From Tethya wilhelma (lineage: Eukaryota; Porifera; Demospongiae; Tethyida; Tethyidae), in the NCBI GenBank assembly GCA_964030475.1, contig CAXIPT010000001.1, positions 959,682 through 1,023,681 on the forward strand: a DNA stretch of 64,000 nt, read 5' to 3'. Made by a program: the position numbers and the translations under genes. Positions 23,759 through 35,445 of the stretch are shown here, piece by piece. How positions within the stretch are numbered: position 1 is the first letter of the stretch; each line of letters begins with the position of its first letter. The notes beneath the pieces are model-generated. The model saw only the letters and a list, made by a program, of their open reading frames with translations, did no database searches and was not told the DNA's origin.

Positions 23759-23967
23759 ACTTCTGCAGAGAAAATACCAGGGTGACTCTGAGGTTGCTTG
23801 TCTTTGAGTTCTCTCAATGGGCTGACCCGAGCGCGCGCCTACCACACCACAAGTTCGATATTCACGAGCGAGAGACCACGCCTATAACCTTTGAGGCTTT
23901 TGAATTTGGCGCTAAAAAATTCACTGTGATCAATCAAGCGTGACAAAAACACAATACAACAAAATCA

Positions 23968-24318
23968 TTAGTGTTTGTATTTCTTTGTTTTTCTCTTCTT
24001 CTTTGTGCCTACAACTTTCTTTGACCTAGCTGTCCCTCTACTGGCCCCAGCAGTTCTCCCACCTTTATCAGTCTTTAGCTCTAGTGAGGACGACTCCTTC
24101 AAGAGAGAGTCAACCTCGAGCCCACTGGCCTCAGAGGGTCCAGTCTCATCAACCTCCATGTCACAGCTGCTCTCCTCCTCCACACCATTGGTCCTCCCTA
24201 CCTCAGGAGCAGCTGGCTTGGAGTTACCCACAGCACTGTCCGTAGAATGCTGCTGCTGGGGCGAGGTCACTGGCACTATCAGGTCCCTGTCTTTGAAACG
24301 CTGGCTCACTACAAGTGT

Positions 24319-24407
<89 letters not shown>

Positions 24408-27400
24408 NNNNNNNNNNNNNNNNNNNNNNNNAGAGAGAGAGAGAGAGAGAGAGAGAGGGTGTCACACACTGAAACAGTGCAGCTTCGTCCCCAGACTGCA
24501 TGAGACTTCACTCCCACAAAAAAATGCCCCCCTCCCCCCTAAGGTAACAGATCAGCTAGAGTGTATAGTATACTAACAAGCACCCAACAGGCTCTGGAAC
24601 AAGGCTACATGCATACAGTGGAAATTGTTGCCAAGTCTGCATACACAGACATACACAGGTGTTGCCATGGAGACATCAGCAATGTAATTGTGACATCACT
24701 AGCTGACCTGCCATCATGTTTGCAACATGGAGAAGATGGAAGCCATTCTTCTCTCCCCCAACAGCCAGGGAGTAGGGGGAGTCAACACAGAACTTGGCAC
24801 ACAACACAGAACCCTACAAGGAGACAGGCAGGATGGATGGATGGACAGATGGACACAACTTCAACTAGTAATTTAGCAATCTTGTTCTAGCAAGAATAGT
24901 GGTACAATGAAATAAGAGGATCTTTGAGCCCTAATTGCAGGGAGGTCTGAGAGAGAAGCAACAACATCTAGGATACTAGGTTAACCTTACCATGTGCATA
25001 TCTTTATTCAATAAAAACACTGGCTTATTGTCCTGGAACAAGAGAACACAAGATATATTGCATCGTACTATACTTATAGTGATGCACAAATCTATAGCTA
25101 TGCACAAATGATCACTACAGCCACTAACTCAATGAACAGCTCACTTGAATGTCCCAGAACTTGACAGCACCATCTCCCCCAGCTGTGGCCAGCAGCCCAG
25201 GAACATGGCAACTCAAACTAATGTCTGGCACACAATACAACAAGCAAAAGGAGCAATTAAAGACATTAAATACTTGAAGCTATTCTATCTGTCTATTCCT
25301 ACAATATAATTATGTTAAAGTACTGTAGATTCTGAAATTTTCACTCAATTAATCTTCATCATTTCATTTCAACTGATTGGGTAAAGATCGATCACCACCA
25401 TACATTAATAATTTTCGGCACTTGCACTAATGGCAAAAAATTTCTGATCTACAGTAGTTGGTGATTTGTCTATACCTGTGATGGTGTCTGTGTGGGTGTG
25501 GATCTGAAACAGAGTGGCTCCATCGTCTTTGTTGAAACTCCACACTGTCTTACCACCGGTGCTCACCTAGGGGAGGAGGTCATGTGACTATGACAAGTGG
25601 TCACATGACATCATGTGACTGCACCACTCACTAGTAGCTGCTGTGGTGAGAGGTGGTTCCAAAGAAGCTTCTCTATTTCTCCATCGACACTCCAGCTCTG
25701 CAGCACTGCCTACACACGAGGGAGGCAATAGTTGGAATCAAACCACAAGCTTAGCAGTGCATTGATAACAAAACAAACAAACAAAAAACAGTTGGAATAT
25801 TGGCAGCTAGGAGGTACAATTTCAAAAAAAAATATTAATGGACTAAACTACAAGCCCAGTGATAGGATTGGCGGTAACAAGAGTACATAATCAGGGAAGG
25901 GAAGAGAGTATCGAACTTCGTATTACGATGCACAAAATGTGTGCGGAAAGTAACGTGACAATACGTAAGGCACACGAGATGAATATTGTGGTTATTAAAT
26001 GTTATTCAGTCCAGAAAAATGAGTTTACGCTATTAAAATTTACGTACAGAACACATACAGAACATGGCTGTCCACGCTTCGACTTCTTCATCGTCAGATT
26101 CCAGTAAGTTAACTAGAACCGTAGTTTATCTGTTAGAACTGTTTTGGGCGTTTTTATTAGCCTTTTAATAACCACAATATTCATCACGTGAGCCTTACGT
26201 ATTGTCCCGTTACTTTCCGCACACATTTTGTGCAGCATAATACGAAGTTCGATACTCTCTTCCCTTCCCTGATTATGTACTCTTGGCGGTAACAATGCTG
26301 CAGTAATATGTACAGTATTCCGTGAACTTACCTCAGGAGATTTACAATTGAAGAGTCTCACAGTACTGGAAACAAAGGAAAACAGCCATAATTTAGAGTA
26401 GCCCTGAAGGTTGAAACTGATTTTGATCTAAGCTATTTTTAACCCCACTAAGAAATTTTTATCTAAGAGATTTTCATCTAAGCGATTTTGTATCAAAGCG
26501 GTTTTCATCAAAGTCCTAGCCCCTACCTCCTAGCCTCAAGGGCTAGGGCTAGGACTAGGACAAGGGCTAGGGGTTAGGGTCCTAGTCCTAGTCCTAGCCC
26601 TTGTCCTACTCCTAGCCCTAGCCCTTGTCCTAGTCCTAGCCCTTGTCCTACTCCTAGCCCTAGCCCTTGTCCTAGTCCTAGCCCTAGCCCTTGTCCTAGT
26701 CCTAGCCCTTGTCCTAGTCCTAGCCCTAGCCCTTGTCCTAGTCCTAGTCCTAGCCTTAGACTTGGAAGAAAATCACTTAGATGATGAAAATGGCTTAGAC
26801 TAAAACCGCTTGGACAAATGGCTTAGATGAAAATCGCTTAGATGACTTTGGAAATCCCTTATAAGGGGTTAATAATAGCTTAGATCAAAAATCGGTTAGC
26901 AAAATCAGTTTGAACCTTCAGGGCCACCTAATAATTACACCAATTGCCATCTACACACACACCAATGTAAACCATGTAGACACACACCCTGAGCTAGAGC
27001 CTCACCTGTCATAGCCTCCAGTGACCAGGAGTTCTGGCTGATAGGGATGCCACTGAACACACTGGACCTGTACAGGTGTAGGTTGGATAAAGAAAAACAA
27101 TATCAATGCAGTCTCTTTTATTGATTTTTGTAACTCATGACTTATTCATGTACACATTATTACCTTCAACTAAAAGCACTCTGAGTGCTGAAAAAGGAGT
27201 GATGAAAAATACATCCAAAACTATTCTGTACCCACAATTTTTATTTCCCAGTCTACAGTAATTGTGCCAAAGAGAGGCTGAGTGACTTGAAGAAGCTACA
27301 AGTGATCCTCTTCTCCCACGCAACATACCTTGTCAGGATGGGGGAGGGTGAGGACACACTTGGGCCAGGCCATGTCCCAGACACACACACGGCAGTCGGC

Positions 27401-29102
27401 ACTGGCACTAGCCAGGATGTTCCTCACCACCCTGTTCCAGGAGAGACTCAGAACAGCATCACTGTGACCATCAATAGGCTGTGTGTGGGTGGGTAAATAG
27501 ATAATTGTACACTCAATTCTCAATGAGTTTGGGTTATAATAAGAAAAAAAAAGAAAAGAAAAAAATATGCCTCAGCCCTCTGTGTGCTGCTTAATTGATT
27601 TATTATGTTGATGATCTTTACCAAATACCCTTAATTAATGAAGGCACCGATGGTGCACAAGCCTCGGCACATTCAACTAGCTAGCTAGCGCATGCTAATT
27701 ACACTGTGTAAGAGTGCATCATAGCTACATGAGTACTACGAGTTCATGTATTTGAAAAACAATCACCTTATAGGTGCACAGTGACACTGTCACAGCCACA
27801 TCGCAACTCTCAATGTGATGAAGCAGCACTGAGTAAGTCACACATAGCAAGGCCTGATCCGTGTGTCAGCCTAGTTCTGAGCCAATAGATCTGGCTCAGT
27901 AAGAAAATCAGTGGAATGGTAAAACTTGAACGGTTATACTAATTTTTATACTGCTCTAAAGCTGATATTCAGCTAGCCTGAACCATTCAGGCCACATGTA
28001 CTGCATGACATGATGAAATAGTCTGGCTTGCCAGACTCTTCGCAAGGAAAAGACTGGTGGTTTAGGTTCTCAACACATAATCAAGAATATCTCAGCCTAG
28101 GAAGGTCGTATTGAGCTGGGATCGGTACCATTCTGATTCGCGTGAAGAGATCTTTCAAATGATATATTTTTTGATGCCAGATTTAAATTTTGATTAAAAT
28201 CATCAAAAACCATGCATGGCCTTTGGTCAAGTGCGATTTTGACAAAAATTACCATTTTCCAATTTCACAAGTAAACCATATCATTTGAAAGCTCTCATCA
28301 CTCTGANGTGTGACAGTAACAATGGAAAGTAGGTATGGCCAATACACAGCTGTAGTCCCCCCTACCCCCCCTCCCCCCCCCCCTTCAAAATAATCCTAGA
28401 AAGAACCCTGTTTAATACAGTAGACCTACAGTAGCTAACCAGCTGACAAGAGCATGCAGTAAGATATAAGTTTTTATGGCTACAAAGCCTAACAGCAGCA
28501 GAGCTACTGGCAGCCATATGGACCAAATGAGAGGAGAATGAAAAAGTACGTTCTACTTTGAAATGTGATCTCTTCTATTACAGAAATGCGATCCCTGTGA
28601 TGAGGGTTTAATTAGGGAGGAGCTAATAGAATTACAGATTATTAACTAAAATCATTTAGCAATTAGAGCAGCATTTGAACCATAACTGCATAAGCAGAAG
28701 AAGCGGAAAAGGACTCAAATAGTTTGATACGGATGAGAAAGATGAAACACACCTTAACTAAGTGGACATTAGAGAACAGCTGCTTATACAAAGTACAATA
28801 ATATTTGGTATTGAGTGTACACATATTTATGGAAATTATGCTAAACAAATTATTGAAGGAAAACACCACAGGGGGTTTCACGAGGCACTGCACGTGGTGT
28901 TTGGTCTGGTATACTCACTCTAGCTGCTCCTGAGCTTCCTTTAGCAGTTGCTTTACATCTTCCTCGGACAGTTCAACCTGAAAAACACACGGCACGTTAG
29001 TTTCTCGAAGAGAATTGAATGCTAGCAATGACTTACTTTGTCAGGAACTTCTTTAGCCTTGGTTTTGGCCACCCAACACACACAGGGAACACACGTAGAC
29101 AT
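23968..29102 (-). CDS. PWP1: PWP1 homologue, WD-repeat ribosome biogenesis factor (middle exons missing)
   Basis: Exons: 29102-29037, 28977-28919, then a break, 27478-27329, 27067-27006, 26365-26332, 25709-25632, 25566-25476, 25224-25145, 25032-24991, 24813-24708, 24308-23968. The start [20 protein letters not shown] followed by [20 protein letters not shown] matches the N-terminus of animal PWP1. The WD units include [63 protein letters not shown] and [20 protein letters not shown]. The family acts in nucleolar pre-rRNA processing and chromatin regulation. The tail is long, acidic and then lysine-rich ([11 protein letters not shown]). The acidic linker and first blade expected between exons 2 and 3 are not found: exon 2 ends in phase 2 and the next begins in phase 0. 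The N at 28307 lies in that gap, so exons are probably lost in assembly. Confidence 0.88.
24318..24431. repeat. TG microsatellite and assembly gap next to the last PWP1 exon
   Basis: An uninterrupted (TG)n tract begins 10 bases before the last PWP1 exon acceptor and runs into an N gap at 24408-24431. A GA tract follows at 24432-24457. Confidence 0.9.
25879..26284. mobile_element. palindromic MITE with 121-bp arms in a PWP1 intron
   Basis: The left arm (25879-25999, beginning AAGAGTACATAATCAGGGAA) is inverted at 26164-26284 with few mismatches. The spacer of about 165 bp contains ATGGCTGTCCACGCTTCGAC followed by serine codons and a GTAAGT, so it could hold a captured exon start. That is speculative. 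Confidence 0.75.
26401..26924. mobile_element. MITE carrying a hexamer minisatellite
   Basis: The termini GCCCTGAAGGTTGAAACTGA (26401) and its imperfect complement (to 26924) frame internal runs of CTAAGCGATTTT-type repeats on one side and AAATCGCTTAGATGA on the other. In the middle, 26512-26762, lies a hexamer array. It sits in a PWP1 intron. Confidence 0.7.
26512..26762. repeat. TAGTCC/TAGCCC/TTGTCC hexamer array
   Basis: About forty tandem 6-bp units of CCTAGT, CCTAGC and CCTTGT in mixed order. The first part reads in the inverted sense (GGGCTAGGGCTAGGAC) and then switches, so the array is itself partly palindromic. It resembles telomeric hexamers (CCCTAA) without being them. Confidence 0.85.
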
Positions 29103-29831
29103 AGGAACAAGCTTCTACGACTGCAAACTACTACACGTGTGGGGCGCTCTAATTAGAACGAGACGGAAGGGGTCAAAGTTTGTTGGGAGTGCACATAATA
29201 TGGCATCATCATAGATACCAAATATCTAACCAGATATCCGAGTGAAATCTTACCCCAATAGCAAAGTAGAGGATAAAACCTCTACGTGCACACAAAACAT
29301 CCTGATACTGTCACCTCTCCATGTCTAAAAAGGAGTAAGATGGCTTAGAATTGAGGATCACATTGTGTATTTAGACACAGCATGTAGTACGGCATATGGT
29401 AGTACATAAAGATATTGATACAGGAAGTAGACAATTCAATGCATTAGCAAGATTTTAGGTACTTGTAATACAGCTGGTTCCAATTGTATTGCAAGCATGG
29501 TGCTTGTATTACATATAAACTAACTGATATGTAATAACTCCTGTTTGTGGAATATGATTCTTTCTCTCTCTTGTCCATGTGGTGTCAGCTGTCTGTGATG
29601 TTAGGCGTGGTTCACTGGGTGCTCAGGTGTTGGGCTAACTAATGATAGGGCTGCCATGTTCCGTCATGGAAGAGGAATGAACAAAGAATGGGAATTGATG
29701 TAGCTAACATCTGTGAGAATAAACTAGAATGTCAACAAAAACCAAACTGAAAGGAGCTCATAGTATTAATTTCTGCTTATAACCAAAGAAGGTCATAGTC
29801 TGGTACTGAGGTCAGTTGATTGGCAGCTGCC
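29103..29831. other. spacer between PWP1 and the C2 gene array
   Basis: Holds the PWP1 5' flank on the right of its start codon. I see no other exon or repeat. Confidence 0.4.
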
Positions 29832-30000
29832 TCAGCTGTAGCCAGGCAGGTAAACCGTTTGGTAGACTAGCTGAAGGAAGGGGTGTTGGTCATTCCAGGC
29901 ACCAACAGACATTGTGAGTTCAGTTCCAACTGTCCCTTTGGATTGCTTTGAACCAATCAGCAACTGAAACTCAACATGCCACGCTGGCTCAGTCCTGTCT
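29832..30000 (-). other. possible terminal exon, unassigned
   Basis: The reverse strand is open for 55 codons (AWHVEFQLLIGSKQSKGTVG, VGAWNDQHPFLQLVYQTVYL) and ends in TGA. It starts just after a CA tract with a possible acceptor. The composition looks protein-like, but I recognise no family. It could be an alternative last exon or 3' UTR of the double-C2 gene upstream of it. Confidence 0.25.
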
Positions 30001-30216
30001 ACACACACACACACATGCACACACACACACACACTAAAAAAACACGGCTCAACATTATGTGTACAATGGACTCAATAGATCAACAATTCCATTCGCTACA
30101 AAACTTACAGTATGATGAATCAATGGCTGAAAAAAAATCTGACTGCGTTAAATCAACATAATACAGTGACATACAAACTCTGACTAGGTACGTGTGGAGA
30201 TAAAATAATGGTGGTG

Positions 30217-33172
30217 CTACAAAGTTTGACTCTTGTGTCTCTTTCTCTTCTTTATCTGTTGATGAGGGATGAGCTGGTGCCAGTAGCTCACCGGGTGGCC
30301 AGGATTGGCCATCACCTCCTCATAATGAGAGGAGCCAGATTCGTTTGGCACTTGAGCTCCAAAATAGACTATTCCTACGACATCATTTCTTCTGAATCTG
30401 TCGTGATCCATGACAAAGATCTCCAGGCAAATGTCCTTAGAGTCTAGGTTAGAGATGTCAAATTCAAACGCTTCATTGAACACTGGTGCTAAGGTGCTCT
30501 TCTTGATCGTGGACTTCCATTTGGTTAGTCTCTTGTGATGGTGCAGAAGGTAGACCTTGATGTAGGGATCTGAGAGATTGTGTGTGTGTGTTTGTTTAAT
30601 CATTTCCTGCTGGAACAACTCATTACTTCCAGGCCAGGACGTTTGATCACTGGAGGTCATTTAATTCATCACAAAATTGTATCATGTTTTTTACTAGTCA
30701 ACAATTGACATGGGTATGAAAGCTCTCATGTACGAAAAGTTATAAAATTAAAAACTTGGAGCTACAAAAAACATTATTTCTTAGAAAAATGGGTGGTTCC
30801 ATAGTTTATTCAATTAGAGTGCAAGTTTAAAATGTTAATTGCCCCACCTTGTGTATGCCCACACTCATATCACTGGACAATGCACTTCCTCCAAGTTTCC
30901 TAGTTCACACATGCACACATATGCACACACATGCACACACACATGCACACACACACATGCACACACACAACAGCACACCCATCATGTACCACCACCAACT
31001 AACTCACCAGCCAGACCCCACTTGTGGGGGCGAGGAAGATTCGTTGCCTTGAGAACAATGCCTTGCAACTTCCGATACTCGGGAGAGTAGCGAACGGACA
31101 GCAACAGATCACCAGTTACAAATTTCTACAAAAAGAAAGAAAAAGGAATGATCGAGACCATACATGTATACACATGTCTACATTTCACACGAAAAGTATC
31201 AAAGTTGATGATAAAAGAAATGTGCAAGGACGTAAGGCTTCGGGAGAATCTGTTAATGGCATTCCAACGTTGTCCAGGTATCAGAGAAAAAAGTAAATTG
31301 TGTGCAATATTAATTCTTCCTTCCTTAAGTTCTGTGAAATAAAGCTGCATCTGTTTTCCTCAAAATGGCTTCTGGTACACTCCAGGGGACAAGGTGAAAA
31401 CAAGGTAGCTAGTAAAAACACAAAGAGAGCTACTCCTTTTACAGCTAGCTAGCTCAAGCTAAACATAGCCGCTCTTTCACTCACACTAGCTGCTCTTAGC
31501 CTCGTACTCAGGCCACTAAAAAGAGGGAGTGGCCTGGGTAGGTAGGAGGCTAAGCTGCTCTATAAACACTCACACTCTAATAATTATGAACAGATGGTCG
31601 AAAAATCGCTTTGAATTAAGTTTAATTTTTCGTCATTACTGTTACAATTGGAGGTGATTAGTTATAATCACTGCGAAGATGGGAGCAGCCTAGGCTCCAT
31701 GATCTTGTTACAACTGTCTGGAATTCTTCACCTGAGAAAACTACAAACTAAAATTATGAAGGAGCATGACAACATGTTTGCGTGCTACTTTCTCTCTCTC
31801 TAGCTTGTGAAAACACAGGTGTGTTCATAGCATGTGGTCTCAAACTCTCAAGCACACAACATCAGAGTAGCATGTACCACTTCCCTGAGAAAGAATAACA
31901 TTGTACACGACCAAGAACCTCCCTGATAAAGATAATGTTGGAACATGCATTTCTCCATGTACTTCCACTCACAACCAGCTGCATGACTGACCACAGACTA
32001 AAGTACATTATGCACCAGTTGACCTCTAGAGCTCACAAACAATTCAAACTTAGCACCATTCCCAAGCTCCTCCCTCGCGAATAGTTTGTCTAATCACAAA
32101 CACCAAGAGGGGGAAGTCCTGGGAAGGAGACTAGCACTACCTACATTACCTTGAGCAGGTCTCGCCCCTCTCCTATCTCCTTGGTGATGTCCATCCCATA
32201 GAGATCCACTTCCTTCAGTGGCATGATCACCGTGCCGATCAAGTTATCTCGGCCAAACTTGTCGTGATAAAACACTTGGAAGACTAACACTTGCTGGCGT
32301 ACTTCGTCCGACAATAGCCCTCCGAACTCAAACACCTGATTGAACATGGGGCTTGTGCCTGTCACCACGGACGTCTGGTGAGTCTCCTCTCTGCTCGGTA
32401 AGAGGAACAGCGTGACAAAGTTTCCAGCGGCTTTATGTACTTCTCTTGGGGGGAGGTTGAATGCTTGTTGAAGGTGAATGATAAGTGTTCTGCGTTGAAC
32501 GTCATAGTAAAGAGCAAACTTGACTTTCTGTAGCTGGTCATCTTGCTTCTCTTGCTGTTGCTTCTCGAGCTGCAGCTGCTGCTGTAGCTGCTGTTTGGTT
32601 GGAGCAGCATACTCACTGTACTCTCTCGGAGATTCAGCAATTGTAGCGGATCTCCCGAGAAGTGGCATTCGGAACTGAGGGGGAGGAGTAAATGGAGGGG
32701 GTTCGGGACTGGGGGTCCCCGATTGCTGAGGGGGGTCAGGGATCTGGGAGAAGGTGTGAGACCTCCCTTTGTCAGTGATGTACATTGGATCATCAAAGTC
32801 CAGAGAGTCCAAAGAGTCCAGAGTGGGTCGCCTTGACATGGTCTTACTCCGAGGTTTGTTGGTGGGGTACATTGAATCATCCACAGTGGGCTGCCTTGTC
32901 ACTAGTGACCCACCTCTAGCCCGGGGGATCTGAGGATGGGTACCAAAATCTGGACTCTCTTGAGGAAAGTCAAATATCTTGTGCAGTGGAACTTTGTGAT
33001 ACGTCTGCTCGGGCATATCAACAGTTCCATTAGCCACTTCAGGAGAGTAATATTCGATGTTAGGATACTTGTGTTTTGGATTATGAGCCAAATTCTTCAA
33101 ACACCCACAGCACTCTCCATTTGTGTAGCAACAGCAGCAGATGGCTGCACACAGATCAGGACATGATGCCAT
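30217..33172 (-). CDS. double-C2 synaptotagmin-like protein 1 of 4
   Basis: Exons 33172-32150, 31125-31008, 30569-30217 give 497 aa. The N-terminus is a cysteine cluster (MASCPDLCAAICCCC) suited to palmitoylation, with no membrane helix. Then come KYPNIEYYSPE and VPLHKIFDFPQ...HPQIP, a proline/serine-rich linker, a Gln-rich coiled-coil-like stretch, C2A (about 216-341) and C2B (about 342-470). C2B opens with GDLLLSVRYSPEYRKLQGIV and ends with the synaptotagmin-type WHQL motif. The architecture resembles vertebrate synaptotagmin-17 (B/K protein). Expected role: peripheral membrane C2 protein in vesicle or plasma-membrane traffic. C2A lacks the loop 1 aspartates (NFVTLFLLP), so it is probably calcium-independent; C2B keeps DPYIKV and MDHDRFRRND but not the first loop 1 aspartate. 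Confidence 0.85.
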
Positions 33173-34984
33173 AGTAAAACTCAGAAGTTCAAAGTCAGAC
33201 TAGATAGCTTATAGTAGTAGCAGAGAAGGTGATTTTAAGTGAGCCATACGATCAGAAACTGCAGTGAGAGAGAGGAAGACAACTTGAACATTGAACACTG
33301 AATGACTTGAATGGGCAAACGTATACAAATCGACTTGTCCCAGTTGAATAGAGGATGAATAGAAGCACAAATCAGGCACAGAAATTAGAACTAATGAGCA
33401 TTGAAGCATAATCTTGCTTTACAGCTACAAACTTACTTGGCACTCTGCTCTTGTTTGTATCGCCTCAAACGGTTCTGTCTTTCACAACATCGAATGCTTT
33501 TAGTACTAGTACAAAGGTCCACCATCGACAGCGGCACTTCCTCATACCTGACACATCCTTTCAAAACTGCGGGCTTCACGTGTGACGACTGGTATGTGGT
33601 AATGGGGCGGTGAGAGGACAACGAAAACTCCCATTGCGGCTTTTGTTATTACAATACTTGCTAATTAAAATGCTTATTGCAAATTTAAACACTGAAATTA
33701 TAAAGCCTGGTGCTGGAACTATGCATAACCCTAAGTCCATTGCCACGGTCTTGTCAGAATTTGAGAAATTAGCTTACTGACAAGGAAAAAACAAAACAAA
33801 AAACGATAAGCATTGCGCTTTCATCCGATGATTGGCCATGGCTAAGTATAACTCCATCCCAAATCCTCTATGTACAGTAAAAGCTATTTTTGGATCTATT
33901 CACATGAAGAGTACATCACTTATTTTTGAAGGAGTAATATATTAAATATTATTATATAAACTATCGTTCTACTAGTTGTGTTGTTATATCTTTTATTGTT
34001 CTTTGTTCTGAAAGCAGCCATGGATACCAGCCAACTACATTCATGGCTCAGGAATGACCTGAAACCACAGCAAAAGAACTTCAATAGAAGATCTCCAAGT
34101 GTTTCATTAAACCTAATGACCATCCCTGTATGGCCCTGCTGGTGACCCCCCTTAGCTGCTTGATGAGCATTACTCACAACCAGCAATGAGTGATCACGAG
34201 TTCTTGACTGGATGCATGGGTGTCACTGTTGAGATCACACCAACATGGTAGCTGTCATCATGTGCATCAGCAAAAATTTAAAGTGCTACCATTAATAGCT
34301 AATGGTTACTACTAATATAATTTTTCATGAATAAACATCTTGTAGTCATTATAGCTAGCTTCATGCAATCCACTACAAATAACATGTTGTGGTTATTGGA
34401 TACGGGTCATGTATATATATATACTCTTGCATATGAGCCCTATTATCCCACATGTGGTACATTAATTAGCATCTTAACAATGGCCTCCCTACAATAGCTG
34501 GCAGGGTGCCAGTCTCCACCCACCAGGTGACCTAAAATTTGAGCTCCATAATCTGATACCCATTTTGTAAACAAAATAATTAAAAACGTAAACAAAACTC
34601 TATAGACAGACCTATACTGCTTCATTCACTATGAGCATTGCAGCAACACATATTTTACATAGCTCTTCACCTCATAACAAGGAAATTAAATTAGGAAACC
34701 AATTATAATTAACGCACCATTTATAGTTAATCATGTGAAAAGTATAGTTCTGTATTACCACCGCACTTTATCATTAATGCAAGGAGCTGTAACAGATCAT
34801 GGATTGACAACAGAGAGAACATACATACATACATACAATGTGATATAAAATAAGCTGTTGTTGAAACTGATGACAGGAATAAAGCGTAAAACACACACAC
34901 ACACATACAATGGATATATGTATACATACAAACATACACATTCAATAACGGCAAGATACGGAAACAGTGCATAATACTCATGTG
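33173..34984. other. spacer between C2 genes 1 and 2
   Basis: Holds the 5' flank of C2 gene 1 and the 3' flank of C2 gene 2. Short frames at 33401-33621 and 34727-35108 have no homology I can see. Nothing else is recognisable apart from simple repeats (34827-34840, 34890-34910). Confidence 0.5.
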
Positions 34985-35395
34985 TCATATCTGCATACCT
35001 ACAGGAGTCACACATGACTGAATAGACGGTGACCTGGAGCGAGATCGTGACTGTGACTTGGTAGGAGAGGCTAGAGATGGAGAGCCTAAAGGTTTGATGG
35101 CATGCCAACAGGAGTGATGCTTGTTGACAGCCTCCATGGCTTGCTTCCAGTGACTTGCTCCTGAAGTGTGACCAACGTCGTAGCCTAGTGTGACACGCCC
35201 CACCTCGGAGTTTCGGCCGAACCTGTCATAGTCCATGACAAGGACCTCCAACTGTAGCCCTCGGATGTTCAGGTTGGAGAGGTCGAGTTGACAGGTCTCG
35301 TTGAAGACCGGCATAAGAGTGCTCTTCTTGACACTTGTCTTCCACTTGAGGAGACGCTTGTCTTCGTAAATCAAGTTGATCTTAACGTATGGATC

Positions 35396-35445
<50 letters not shown>

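Noticed and set aside
23975..24576. Forward-strand frames opposite the last PWP1 exon
   Set aside because: They are shadows of the reverse-strand coding exon plus TG and N tracts.
26512..26762. Telomere or subtelomere
   Set aside because: The hexamers are CCTAGT/CCTAGC/CCTTGT, not CCCTAA, and the array is bounded by MITE ends inside a PWP1 intron.
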